NCBI GenBank assembly: GCA_002724185.1
Contig: PBOB01000021.1
Coordinates: 1-64,000, forward strand
Direction of reading: 5' to 3'
DNA length: 64,000 bases
DNA from: Acidiferrobacteraceae bacterium
GTDB lineage: Bacteria > Pseudomonadota > Gammaproteobacteria > Arenicellales > UBA868
The position numbers and the translations under genes are program-made. The notes below the pieces were generated by a model. It was not told the origin of the DNA, searched no databases, and saw nothing but the letters and a program-made list of their open reading frames with translations. This document shows positions 9,117 through 17,380 of this stretch, piece by piece; the stretch's first letter is position 1, and each line of letters opens with the position of its first letter.

Positions 9117-9365
9117 CTAATTGTTCCCCGATCTAACTAACCCTAGTTCTCGAGCAACTTTCCACCCCCAAGGTCTAGGCAGACTCGATGCATCTAAAAT
9201 TTTTTTGTTAAGGGCGCCTCTTAGATCATCTTCAGAAAAATGAAATCCTGCATCTCCAGCAATTCTAATTATCTCACTGATGCTAGAGCCGCTCGACAAT
9301 TGACTCTTTAGCTCTGGAGCGCTATCCAAGTGTTCAAAAAACTCAATGGCTCTAGGTACATTCAT
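9117..9365 (-). CDS. Nif11-domain protein
   Basis: An 82-residue protein whose first 60 residues follow the Nif11/nitrile-hydratase-like leader-peptide pattern: an AIEFFEHLDSAPELKSQL helix, a short linker, then IIRIAGDAGFHFSEDDL. Nif11 domains occur in nitrogen-fixation loci and as leaders of ribosomally made peptides. Here the C-terminal 20 residues lack a Gly-Gly/Gly-Ala cleavage site and a Cys/Ser/Thr-rich core, and no modification enzyme is next to it. A plausible ribosome site (gaggt) lies before ATG 9365. Its function is unknown. Confidence 0.68.
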   Translation of the reverse strand: MNVPRAIEFFEHLDSAPELKSQLSSGSSISEIIRIAGDAGFHFSEDDLRGALNKKILDASSLPRPWGWKVARELGLVRSGNN

Positions 9366-9420
9366 TATATTAACCTCACAAAAATTACAACATCTTGTTT
9401 ATCTAGACAACCTTCTATAA

Positions 9421-9942
9421 TCAGATATCAGGCTCAAACCAAAATAGCTGCATAGGGTGCTGAACATCTATTTTTGACCAAACAACTTTTACAGGCATCC
9501 CTGGCTCAATTTGCTTATCTCTGGGAACATTTCTCAGCTGCTGCAATAATGCTGTTTTTGCACCATGGAGCTTAACGTAGGCAAGCACCACAGACTCATC
9601 AGCGCTATCTGCTCCAAGCGCATATGAGCTAATCGAAAAGGCCTCCAGAACTCCCTGCCCCCCCAACTCTACCCAATCATTCACTGCATGATGATCAGGG
9701 CATAAAGTCCGAGGTGGCAACCAGATACTATGGCATACCGGACAACAAGTACCCATAAGTCTTTGATTTTCAAGCTCTAAGAAGAATCTTGAAAGCTTTC
9801 CTAATGAATGTCTGAAATCAAATGTCAAAGGGAAATCGATGACTTCTATTCTTCGAAAAGCGGCCCATTCGTCATCTGAGGCACCAATTCCGTCTGGTGA
9901 CTCAACCATAATTTCTTCTAGTTTGCGCTCAACTTTTACCAT
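9421..9942 (-). CDS. DUF35 zinc-ribbon/OB-fold protein (acyl-CoA partner protein)
   Basis: A 173-residue DUF35 protein: a rubredoxin-like zinc ribbon (Cys67, Cys70, Cys81 and His84 or a nearby ligand, in CCPVC...LCPDH) followed by an OB fold. Such proteins pair with thiolase-fold enzymes to form acyl-CoA-binding complexes. It lies 5 bases downstream of the thiolase-fold gene, which is the usual operon order. The second Cys pair is completed by Asp-His-His rather than CxxC, a modest deviation. Confidence 0.85.
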   Translation of the reverse strand: MVKVERKLEEIMVESPDGIGASDDEWAAFRRIEVIDFPLTFDFRHSLGKLSRFFLELENQRLMGTCCPVCHSIWLPPRTLCPDHHAVNDWVELGGQGVLEAFSISSYALGADSADESVVLAYVKLHGAKTALLQQLRNVPRDKQIEPGMPVKVVWSKIDVQHPMQLFWFEPDI

Positions 9943-9947
9943 AACAA

Positions 9948-11150
9948 TCAGTCTTCTTGCGAGAAGATTGAAACAACGGCGTAGCTGCTAGTGCCGCCAT
10001 GAATATCCATAAGACCCTTTCGGGCATTCTTTACTTGGACTGTTGATGGTCGTTCTCCACGCAGCTGTGAAAGAATCTCAACGCCCTGAGCGATGCCCAC
10101 ACCTCCGGGGGGAGCGCCCTGGCCAATCATACCACCAGACGTGTTAACTGGCAGATCGCCTCCAAGATCAAAAACCCCCTCTTCTAATAAAGGCCCGCTT
10201 TGCCCTGGATCACAAAATCCTAGGGCTTCATATGACTGCAGTTCCACGCCTGTGAAAGTATCAGCCACTTCTGCAACATCGAGTTCAGCCACCGGATTCT
10301 TGATGTCAGCCATCTTATATGCCATTTTGGCAGCCTCTTGTTTCGCACGAAAATGTGCGTAGCCAGGATATGGCTGCGGTCGATCACCTAATCGCACCCG
10401 CTCAGTCGCGGAGCCTGATCCAATAAAGTAAACATGCGGCCTCTTCTTCCACGCCAAAGAATGCTCACGAGCCCAACGCTCTGTCGCTAAAACCAAAGCG
10501 GCGGCACCATCGGCCAAAATAGCACAATCAAATTTTCTATATGGTGAAACAACAACGGGGGAATCAAGCACATCTTCAATGGTAATAGCCATAGGCATGC
10601 ATGCAAATGGATTACTGATCGCATTACGATGATTTTTCACCGAAACTCGTGCAAGTTGCTCTTTAGTGGTACCGTATTGGCGCATATGCGCATCCATCAT
10701 TAGAGCGTAATAGGCTGTAAAAAATCCGCCGGCGGCCATCTCAAAGTCAACATCTCCCGAAAGAGCATAAACCTCGCGCACGGTTGAAGCAGGGACTTGA
10801 CGACCAACAGCATCTGCACCAACAACCAGCATTGAGTTGCAAAGACCCGACCTAATATACGCATAAGCGGTGCGCAGAGCAGCGCCACCGGTCCCTCCCC
10901 CTGCTTCCACGCGAATACTAGGTTTTGGAGTCAACCCCAATACATCCTGGACCACCTGACCCATCGTAACCTGCCTGGCTAGTATTTCGCTCTCGTAGGC
11001 AACAACTGAATGATCGATTGCTGAAATATCGACGCCAGCATCTTCAAGTGCCCGCATACTAGCCTCAACAATCCAGTCTACAGGCGAACCGTCTAGCCTC
11101 TGGCGAGCAAACTTTGATATACCCCCTCCAAGAACGACAACTCTCTCCAT
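9948..11150 (-). CDS. thiolase-fold protein (SCP-x/Ltp2-like), catalytic Cys and His missing
   Basis: A 400-residue thiolase-superfamily protein of the SCP-x/lipid-transfer type. Residues 82-89 read EAGGGTGG where thiolases have a reactive Cys (E-x-C-A-S-G-G), and residues 343-350 read GQGAPPGG where thiolases have GHPxG. Both the nucleophile and the active-site His are therefore replaced. The upstream-gene/DUF35 pairing resembles Ltp2-ChsH2 aldolases, in which a thiolase fold catalyses retro-aldol cleavage. It is better described as an acyl-CoA-binding thiolase homolog, possibly an aldolase, than as an acetyltransferase. Confidence 0.8.
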   Translation of the reverse strand: MERVVVLGGGISKFARQRLDGSPVDWIVEASMRALEDAGVDISAIDHSVVAYESEILARQVTMGQVVQDVLGLTPKPSIRVEAGGGTGGAALRTAYAYIRSGLCNSMLVVGADAVGRQVPASTVREVYALSGDVDFEMAAGGFFTAYYALMMDAHMRQYGTTKEQLARVSVKNHRNAISNPFACMPMAITIEDVLDSPVVVSPYRKFDCAILADGAAALVLATERWAREHSLAWKKRPHVYFIGSGSATERVRLGDRPQPYPGYAHFRAKQEAAKMAYKMADIKNPVAELDVAEVADTFTGVELQSYEALGFCDPGQSGPLLEEGVFDLGGDLPVNTSGGMIGQGAPPGGVGIAQGVEILSQLRGERPSTVQVKNARKGLMDIHGGTSSYAVVSIFSQED

Positions 11151-11328
11151 AGTCGACCGTAACCCTTGCCTAGCCTAATATAGGCTCCAATATTGTTCTG
11201 GTAATTAACTTCAGTGTACTGCACAATTGCATCGTATAACATTACACTATTCTATTTTGACCATACAAATATAAAACAAAAACATTAAACGAGATTCACC
11301 CTTATCTGGACCAAAAGAATTCTAAATC

Positions 11329-11793
11329 GTGGCCAATGCCCAAAGAAAAAAGTCAGTATTCCTCCTAGTTCTGTTAACCGGATTTCTTTTCATATTTTCT
11401 ATAGCTAGACTTCATGCGGAGCCAGAGCCAGAGCCAGATCCTGATGCTGAGCCTGAAATTCGTTATGTTATTGAAACCCAATTAGAGGCATTTGCTCGCG
11501 GTGACGCAGCAACTGCATATGCCCAAGCTGCACCCTCAATCCAAGCTATCTTCCCTAGCGAACAAATCTTTATGATCATGGTGTATTCGGGGTATTACGC
11601 TCTAATTGGACCAAAACGAGTTGACTTCCTTGAACTCTACTGGGATAACGAAGGTGCAGTTTATCGCGTAGGTATCGAATCTACTAATGGCAAAAGATGG
11701 GTCGCGCTCTATCGCATGTCAAAACAGCAAGAAGATGCGACATGGAAAATTTCAGGATGCCAGCTTTTTCCGGCAATAGGTGAATCTGTCTGA
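11329..11793 (+). CDS. DUF4864 domain protein, secreted or anchored
   Basis: A 154-residue protein starting at GTG 11329 with a signal-peptide-like N-terminus: KKS, then a hydrophobic stretch to about residue 30. A short Glu-Pro repeat (EPEPEPDPDAEPE) precedes the folded domain. The core IETQLEAFARGDAATAYAQAAPSIQAIFPS matches DUF4864, an NTF2-like domain of unknown function. It stands alone between a minus-strand operon and the tmm operon end. No regulatory or pathway link is visible. Confidence 0.75.
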   Translation: MANAQRKKSVFLLVLLTGFLFIFSIARLHAEPEPEPDPDAEPEIRYVIETQLEAFARGDAATAYAQAAPSIQAIFPSEQIFMIMVYSGYYALIGPKRVDFLELYWDNEGAVYRVGIESTNGKRWVALYRMSKQQEDATWKISGCQLFPAIGESV

Positions 11794-11912
11794 TGCAATT
11801 TGCAAAGATCTCGCATTGGCTTGAGACAGACAGTGTTCATGGTATATCAAAATATGTCGGATATCCCACTATTGACAGGATTTCTAGTCTAATTTGTGAC
11901 ATATCGGCTAGA

Positions 11913-13220
11913 TCAGCAATCGAGAGTATGATCGCGCTCCCAAGGCGTTATTGATGCTGAGTAGCTCTTCCACTCAGACAATTTGAGCTTGGCATAACTA
12001 TCGACGAGTTCCTGGCCAAATCCTCCACGAAGCACATTACTCTTTTGGAACACCTTAAGCGCCTCAGATAGATTTGGTGGCAGCCTTCTTACATTTTTTA
12101 GTTTATGTCCCTCAGTATACATATTGAGTTCAACCGGCTTACCAGGATCACGCTTATTCGCAATACCATCTAGACCCGCCACTAAAATACCAGCCTGCAA
12201 TAGATATGGATTTGCAGCACCATCCATCAGTCTTAGCTCGAACCTACCTCTGTCCGGTACTCGGACCATGTGTGTACGATTGTTGCCACCATATGTAATC
12301 GCATTTGGCGACCAACTCGCTCCAGAAAGAGTTGTTTGTGCATCGATACGCTTATAACTATTAACAGTAGGGTTAAATACAGCTGCCAGGGCATCAGCAC
12401 TATGCAGAATCCCAGCCAGAAAACTATAGGCAAGTTTAGTCAAGCCCAACGAATCCTGGCGACTAGAAAAAAGATTCTTCTTTCCGGTTTTGTCCCAAAG
12501 AGACACATGCGCATGACAACCGTTGCCTGTCAAATTTGCAAAGGGCTTGGGCATAAATGTTGCACGCAAACCATGCTTCTCTGCAATAGCTTTTACCATA
12601 TATTTAAAGAAAACATGGCGATCTGCAGTAACTAATGCATCATCAAACTCCCAATTCATTTCAAATTGTCCATTCGCATCTTCATGGTCATTTTGATATG
12701 GCTGCCATCCGAGCGCTATCATGCAATCACATATTTCGCTAATTACATCGTATCGACGCATCAGTGCAGATTGATCATAGCAAGGCTTCTCCTGTGTATC
12801 GTTTATATCTGAAATAGAAGTTCCTTCAGCATTAACCAAAAAGAATTCACATTCAACTCCGGTCTTCATATATTGTCCGTTCTTCGCAGCTCTCTCAATC
12901 TGTCTCTTTAACGCAACTCTTGGCGAAGCCTCAACCTGTTTACCACCCATCCATAGATCTCCAGCTAGCCATGCTACTTCTGGCTTCCAGGGCAATTGAA
13001 TCAAACTACTTGGATCGGGGATCGAGAACATGTCCGGATGAGCAGGTGTCATATCTAACCAGGCTGCAAATCCTGCAAAGCCCGCTCCTTCCTTCTGCAT
13101 CGTCCCGATAGCGCGAGCTGGAACCAATTTAGAGCGCAATACGCCAAATAGATCAACAAAACTGACTAGAAAATATTTAATTCCTGCTTCTTTTGCAAAA
13201 TTTGTAAGACTTCTCGGCAT
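11913..13220 (-). CDS. gmaS: type III glutamine-synthetase-family ligase, probable gamma-glutamylmethylamide synthetase
   Basis: A 435-residue glutamine-synthetase fold protein. Metal and substrate ligands are in place: Glu123/Glu125 (ECEFFL), Glu180 and Glu187 (DHEDANGQFEMNW) and His236 (GNGCHAHVS). The N-terminus IKYFLVSFVDLFGVLRSKLVPA is typical of the GlnT/type III group, which includes gamma-glutamylmethylamide synthetase (GMAS). GMAS joins glutamate and methylamine using ATP, the entry step of the N-methylglutamate pathway encoded at 25.9-34.8 kb. It lies 53 bases downstream of tmm. Plain ammonium-using GlnT cannot be excluded, and a second GS-like gene at 34.8 kb competes for the role. 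Confidence 0.8.
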   Translation of the reverse strand: MPRSLTNFAKEAGIKYFLVSFVDLFGVLRSKLVPARAIGTMQKEGAGFAGFAAWLDMTPAHPDMFSIPDPSSLIQLPWKPEVAWLAGDLWMGGKQVEASPRVALKRQIERAAKNGQYMKTGVECEFFLVNAEGTSISDINDTQEKPCYDQSALMRRYDVISEICDCMIALGWQPYQNDHEDANGQFEMNWEFDDALVTADRHVFFKYMVKAIAEKHGLRATFMPKPFANLTGNGCHAHVSLWDKTGKKNLFSSRQDSLGLTKLAYSFLAGILHSADALAAVFNPTVNSYKRIDAQTTLSGASWSPNAITYGGNNRTHMVRVPDRGRFELRLMDGAANPYLLQAGILVAGLDGIANKRDPGKPVELNMYTEGHKLKNVRRLPPNLSEALKVFQKSNVLRGGFGQELVDSYAKLKLSEWKSYSASITPWERDHTLDC

Positions 13221-13273
13221 AGTAACTTTTCTCTCTGCTTATAGTTCGACAAAATCCAAAGATCTACTGATGT

Positions 13274-14605
13274 TCAGGAAAGAAACATTTCCGTGGAATC
13301 ATTCATTTCTTCCCACCATGATGTGTGATGAGTCGGCGCATAAGTTTGCGTCACTGGAGACCTAAATGCTTTATCTCTGTAACTGAGAATACTCTCCTCT
13401 TTATGATGTTCCCAATCCTTAAAATTCTGGGCTACTAGATCCCAATCTAAACTATAGTCAACTTTCGTTGATAGATCTTTACAATAATCTGTCTGAAAAT
13501 CTATATCTTCGGCCGGATTAGTAAGGGCCTCTTCGCGCTGTTGCCATTTATCTATATCAGCCTGCATTTCCCCGCGAGAGGGTAGATCAATCTGACCCAT
13601 TACTATATCGCGCGCGTACCAGGCCTGAGCATCGAACATACTAAAAGTATAATACTGATCTTGCATTCCCAGGTATATAAGTCTCGGATTGTCTAGCCAA
13701 ACGATACCCTTATATAGACCGCCCGGATAAAGCCTATTAGTAGTTTTGAGTCTGAGCGCTTTGGGTAAGAAGGGGAAATGATGTAAGTAACCAGTACATA
13801 AAATGATTGAGTCAAACTCTCGCCTTTCGCCGTTTGAAAAGTGGGCGGTTGCGCCGTCAAAACTCTCAATGGTTGGCAGCTCCTCAATCCCATCCGGCCA
13901 ATCAAAGCCCATAGGCCCTGTCCGATAACTACAGGTCACGGATGCTGCACCATACTTCTTGCTCTGAAGTGCAATATCTTCAGCAGAGTAGCTAGCTCCA
14001 ATAACAAGTAGACGTTGGTCGCGAAACTCAGCAGCATCTCGAAAATCATGCCCATGAATCACCCTACCGGGAAAAGCGTCTATTCCAGAAAAAGTCGGCA
14101 AATGAGGCACTGAAAAATGTCCGGTAGCAACTACCACGTAATCAAACATTTCTTCAGTATCTGTCTGGTTTACTAGATCAACTGCTCGGACGAGAAACTG
14201 ATTGGTATCGCTAATAAATCTTACCTCCCTAACAGCATGCGCAAACCTCACCCAATCTCTGAACCCTGATTTTTCAGCTCGACCAATAATGTATTCCCGA
14301 AGCGGTTGTCTAGGTGGGAATGAGGGAATTGGCCGACCGAAATGCTCGTCAAAACTGTAGTCACCAAATTCTAGGCATTCTTTTGGGCCATTCGACCAAA
14401 GATACTTATACATGCTATTGTGGCACGATTCACCATATTCATCCGTCCCCGTTCTCCAACTGTAGTTCCATAAACCACCCCAGTCATTCTGCTTTTCAAA
14501 GCAAACAATTTCTGGAATATCATCACCCTTTGCTTGGGCCACATGAAAGGCTCGTAATTGCGAGAGGCCACAGGGTCCCGCACCAATAATTGCGATTCGA
14601 CTCAT
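13274..14605 (-). CDS. tmm: trimethylamine monooxygenase Tmm (flavin-containing monooxygenase)
   Basis: A 443-residue FMO that oxidises trimethylamine to trimethylamine N-oxide with NADPH and O2. FAD motif GAGPCG at residues 8-13, FMO fingerprint FPGRVIHGHDF at 178-188, NADPH motif GASYSAED at 203-210. The stretches EIVCFEKQNDWGGLWNY and YLWSNGPKECLEF match, from memory, the characterised Methylocella silvestris and Roseobacter Tmm proteins closely, making this more specific than a generic FMO. ATG 14605 is preferred over ATG 14611 because the ribosome site (aggag, 14613-14617) is 7 bases from it. It is co-oriented with the GMAS-like gene and divergent from a cupin gene. Confidence 0.92.
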   Translation of the reverse strand: MSRIAIIGAGPCGLSQLRAFHVAQAKGDDIPEIVCFEKQNDWGGLWNYSWRTGTDEYGESCHNSMYKYLWSNGPKECLEFGDYSFDEHFGRPIPSFPPRQPLREYIIGRAEKSGFRDWVRFAHAVREVRFISDTNQFLVRAVDLVNQTDTEEMFDYVVVATGHFSVPHLPTFSGIDAFPGRVIHGHDFRDAAEFRDQRLLVIGASYSAEDIALQSKKYGAASVTCSYRTGPMGFDWPDGIEELPTIESFDGATAHFSNGERREFDSIILCTGYLHHFPFLPKALRLKTTNRLYPGGLYKGIVWLDNPRLIYLGMQDQYYTFSMFDAQAWYARDIVMGQIDLPSRGEMQADIDKWQQREEALTNPAEDIDFQTDYCKDLSTKVDYSLDWDLVAQNFKDWEHHKEESILSYRDKAFRSPVTQTYAPTHHTSWWEEMNDSTEMFLS

Positions 14606-14859
14606 AGTCATTCTCCTAACAATATTGCTTTTCGTTCATTTCCCTAGAACTATGGCACCTATGATACTGCAACGGATAGTATTCTGAGCATTTCCTCCGC
14701 ACCATCAAGGCATTACAATGGCCAGCCTTGTAAGATATAAATAAATTCCTACAGTATTGTAAAGTATTAATTTAAGAATCTTAGCAGAAGGCAAGCTCAT
14801 CTGTTCATATCAAAAAGTCACACAAAACCAACTAACAGCGTATAAAGAACTAAACATCA

Positions 14860-15198
14860 ATGAGTAAATCAAGAAAAATCACTAATATCTATAAAAGCCA
14901 GTTCATCACCTACGACTTAGATGGGCCTGAGCAACCTGATATCACCATACTCAACATTAGTTATGATCTTAAACGACGAAAAGGATGGTATGTAATGCGC
15001 TTAGAACCCGGCGCCGAAACTATAGCCCACGTACATGAAGTTAATGAGGAGTTCCTTATTCTTGAAGGCGAATTAATCGAGGATGATGGCACTGTATTAA
15101 AACCGGGTGATTTTGTAAGCTATCCAAAAGGCACCCGTCACAATTCTAGAACCAGTACAGGCTGTTTGCTAATCGGAATTGATCACGACAGAGTGTAG
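14860..15198 (+). CDS. ChrR-like cupin protein (first of two)
   Basis: A 112-residue single-domain cupin. The metal-binding pattern is visible: HVHEVNEEFLILEGE around residues 67-80 and GDFVSYPKGTRH around 88-99. It is divergent from tmm, and its relative at 19775 follows tdm, so both lie in the TMA/TMAO block. The overall sequence resembles the ChrR-type cupin domain. A role in sensing, or in handling a reactive product such as formaldehyde, is possible but unproven. Confidence 0.78.
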   Translation: MSKSRKITNIYKSQFITYDLDGPEQPDITILNISYDLKRRKGWYVMRLEPGAETIAHVHEVNEEFLILEGELIEDDGTVLKPGDFVSYPKGTRHNSRTSTGCLLIGIDHDRV

Positions 15199-15222
15199 TC
15201 CGTTGGCTTTCAAACATAAGCT

Positions 15223-15369
15223 TTAAGAGAGAGATTGGACTAACATGAGGATACCCACTGTGGCGATAATAGCGATAGCAATATAGAGCCCGTATTTGGC
15301 AGGCGGGAACGCTACATTGGCCATCCGCCTCGGACGCTTTGGACTTTCACTCTCTTTGTCATTATCCAC
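15223..15369 (-). CDS. 48-residue single-pass membrane protein downstream of amt
   Basis: An open frame from GTG 15369 to TAA at 15223-15225. A ribosome site (gagga, 15376-15380) lies 6 bases upstream. The N-terminal half is charged (ESESPKRPRR), and one membrane helix follows (KYGLYIAIAIIATVGILMLV), ending in QSLS. It lies beyond the terminator-like hairpin of the amt operon (15390-15421), so it would be a weakly expressed read-through gene or have its own promoter. No family was recognised; the coding call rests on the ribosome site and the clear helix. Confidence 0.55.
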   Translation of the reverse strand: MDNDKESESPKRPRRMANVAFPPAKYGLYIAIAIIATVGILMLVQSLS

Positions 15370-15389
15370 ATCAAATCCTCAGTAAAACA

Positions 15390-15421
15390 CGAAAGGGCAC
15401 CCCAGATGGAGCGCCCTTTCG
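15390..15421 (-). terminator. Rho-independent terminator of the amt operon
   Basis: A perfect 9-bp stem, CGAAAGGGC (15390-15398) with GCCCTTTCG (15413-15421), and a 14-base loop. On the minus strand it is followed by gtgttttact, a short T run. It sits 42 bases past the stop of the 75-residue gene and before the start of the 48-residue gene, so termination may be partial. Confidence 0.75.
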
Positions 15422-15463
15422 CCGGTTCAAATCAGCGAACCCGAGAAGAATAAACCGCCCAAT

Positions 15464-15691
15464 CTACCAATCGGACTGGTACTGCTTGTGGGCATCCCTG
15501 CCCGGGTTTTCCGAACTCAGACGATCAAGCTCCTCGGTCTCACGAGCGCTGGTCTTGAAATGCCACCATAACCAGAACACAACTGCGATGATGAGCCAGA
15601 GCCACTCTAGTCCCACCATGGGATAAATGGCACCAGTACCCTCTTGTAATGCGGTAAACGTTTCCGCTGACCATGCTTCAATTGTAGCCAT
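15464..15691 (-). CDS. 75-residue single-pass membrane protein in the amt operon
   Basis: One strongly hydrophobic, Trp-rich helix (LEWLWLIIAVVFWLWWHF, residues about 28-45) with a soluble polar C-terminal tail rich in Glu and Arg. The ribosome site GGAGGG (15700-15705) is 8 bases before ATG 15691. It starts 15 bases after the amt stop and is surely co-transcribed. Size and topology suggest an accessory or regulatory subunit of the transporter, an inference from position only. GC content is high like that of amt. Confidence 0.75.
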   Translation of the reverse strand: MATIEAWSAETFTALQEGTGAIYPMVGLEWLWLIIAVVFWLWWHFKTSARETEELDRLSSENPGRDAHKQYQSDW

Positions 15692-15706
15692 ATCGTAGTC
15701 CCTCCG

Positions 15707-17074
15707 TTAATGCTCGGCAGTAGCATGCGCATCATTATCGCTCTTCGATGCCTGCATGATGGGTAAGTCCATTCCGGCAAGTTCTACCTCACGCGGAATC
15801 CGTAGTTTTCCAGCCGCATTCAGGATCGATGCGATGATCCAGCCAGGCAGAAAACCCAAAACACCGAACATGATGATGGCGCCCGCAATCATGCCAAGCG
15901 GATTGATCGCAGCATATCCCTCGTAACCAGAAGACGGATAACCCCATAGAACAAAGCCGCATATTACGAGGCCTACAACACCGGCATAACCATGAACTGC
16001 CACCGCACCCACAGCGTCATCAATCTTAAAGCGCCGTTCCACCCAGTAATGCAGTTTATACATGATCAGGACACCGATTCCGGCGATGATCATGGCCTGC
16101 AAAGGATGATAAAGATCGTTACCCGCTGACGCCGTAATGATGCCAGCGAGACCGCTCGAATATGTCCAGAACGGGTCGCCCTTGGATACGACATAACCCA
16201 TCAACAATCCCCCAGCTAGCGACATCAGGAAGTTAGCTGTGATACCGCTCAGAGTCGTCGGCGTAACATAGATTGTAGTCGCACTCCACAACGTACCCGC
16301 GTCTGCAACCCCATAGTCGGCTCCAACATCAAAAATCGGAATGTTACACGCCGCGTAGAACCCCCAAAAACCGGTATAGATTAGGAAGAGCCCTAAGGTC
16401 ACCATCCAGACATTCCGAGGGCCGATATTGACCGGTGTCCCGTCCGAGGCGAATTTCCCAATTCTTGGACCAAGCACAACCAGAATGCCAAGGGCAAAGC
16501 CACCTGCCACCGCATGGATTACTCCCGAAGCATAAGCATCGTGATAACCCAGCATCTTGACCATCCAGCCGTTGTAGTGCCAGCCCCAAGCAGCGTCGAC
16601 AACCCAAAAGATCGAACCGATGGCGATCGCGAGAATACCGAAAGCGGATGTTCGAATGCGCTCGATGACAGCCCCCGATACGATCGAAGCAGCGGTCCAC
16701 GAGAACAACAAGAATGCTGCCCAGAACACCATCATAATATGATCGTTAAAGTTCACCGCCATGATTGGCTTCCACGGCAGAGCCAACTCATTGCCACCCC
16801 AACCATCTGCGTTGAGGATTAAACCTTCGCCTTGATAAATCCAGGGACCATTGGGGAATGCCCAGTAAATCCACCAACCAACAAAGAAAAACGTCACGGT
16901 GACCAAAGGGATCAGCATGGTGTTTTTCATCAGAGTGTGCTGGTGGTTCTTATATCGCGATACTCCAACTTCATACATACAAAACCCTACGTGGATCAGA
17001 AACATCAGCGGAATTGTGATCCAGTAGTAAAACTCCGTAAAGATCGTCGTTAAAGCACCAATATCAGTGTCCAC
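15707..17074 (-). CDS. amt: ammonium transporter (Amt/MEP/Rh family)
   Basis: A 455-residue membrane protein with about eleven helices. Pore histidines are in GVIHAVAGG (His187) and in the later VHGYAGVVGL. The extracytosolic N-terminus and the ESxxxW-like start are divergent from classical AmtB. It begins at GTG 17074 with a GGAGGT ribosome site (17084-17089). In the window it sits between tmm and tdm, which release methylated amines and ammonium, so it may import ammonium or methylamine or recapture leaked nitrogen. GC is about 52-53% against about 42-45% around it, a sign of separate origin. Confidence 0.93.
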   Translation of the reverse strand: MDTDIGALTTIFTEFYYWITIPLMFLIHVGFCMYEVGVSRYKNHQHTLMKNTMLIPLVTVTFFFVGWWIYWAFPNGPWIYQGEGLILNADGWGGNELALPWKPIMAVNFNDHIMMVFWAAFLLFSWTAASIVSGAVIERIRTSAFGILAIAIGSIFWVVDAAWGWHYNGWMVKMLGYHDAYASGVIHAVAGGFALGILVVLGPRIGKFASDGTPVNIGPRNVWMVTLGLFLIYTGFWGFYAACNIPIFDVGADYGVADAGTLWSATTIYVTPTTLSGITANFLMSLAGGLLMGYVVSKGDPFWTYSSGLAGIITASAGNDLYHPLQAMIIAGIGVLIMYKLHYWVERRFKIDDAVGAVAVHGYAGVVGLVICGFVLWGYPSSGYEGYAAINPLGMIAGAIIMFGVLGFLPGWIIASILNAAGKLRIPREVELAGMDLPIMQASKSDNDAHATAEH

Positions 17075-17380
17075 GATTTATACACCTCCAAGTCGTAGTT
17101 GCTAGGAAAAACTACTTGCACATCAACCTTCTCCACTTAGCCGCCCATTAATGTGAAATTCGACTAAGCCTTATATTATAAGGGTATAATAAAAACAAAT
17201 ACCTGGATCGAACAAATTGGTTTTTATGTATTTCACGATAATATCTAATTACTAATTATTTCAATAGTTTATGACTATTTTCTCAACAATAAAGTGTCAT
17301 TGGATATGATCACTATTACCTTTTCTCGATCAAAATCGTTAACTTTGAGTTCGTCTCTAATAAACATTGGTCAGTAGACA
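17075..17380. promoter_or_regulatory. divergent amt/tdm intergenic region with CCTTATATTATAAGG palindrome
   Basis: This 306-base AT-rich gap separates divergent amt and tdm. A 15-base perfect palindrome, CCTTATA-T-TATAAGG, lies at 17169-17183. A small hairpin, GTAGTT (17095-17100) with AACTAC (17110-17115), lies in the amt leader. No clear sigma-54 (GG-N10-GC) promoter was found. The region must hold both promoters; the palindrome is a candidate operator shared by the two genes. Confidence 0.5.

Noticed and set aside
17075-17160. Sigma-54 promoter ahead of amt
   Set aside because: No GG-N10-GC pair with correct spacing was found upstream of GTG 17074.
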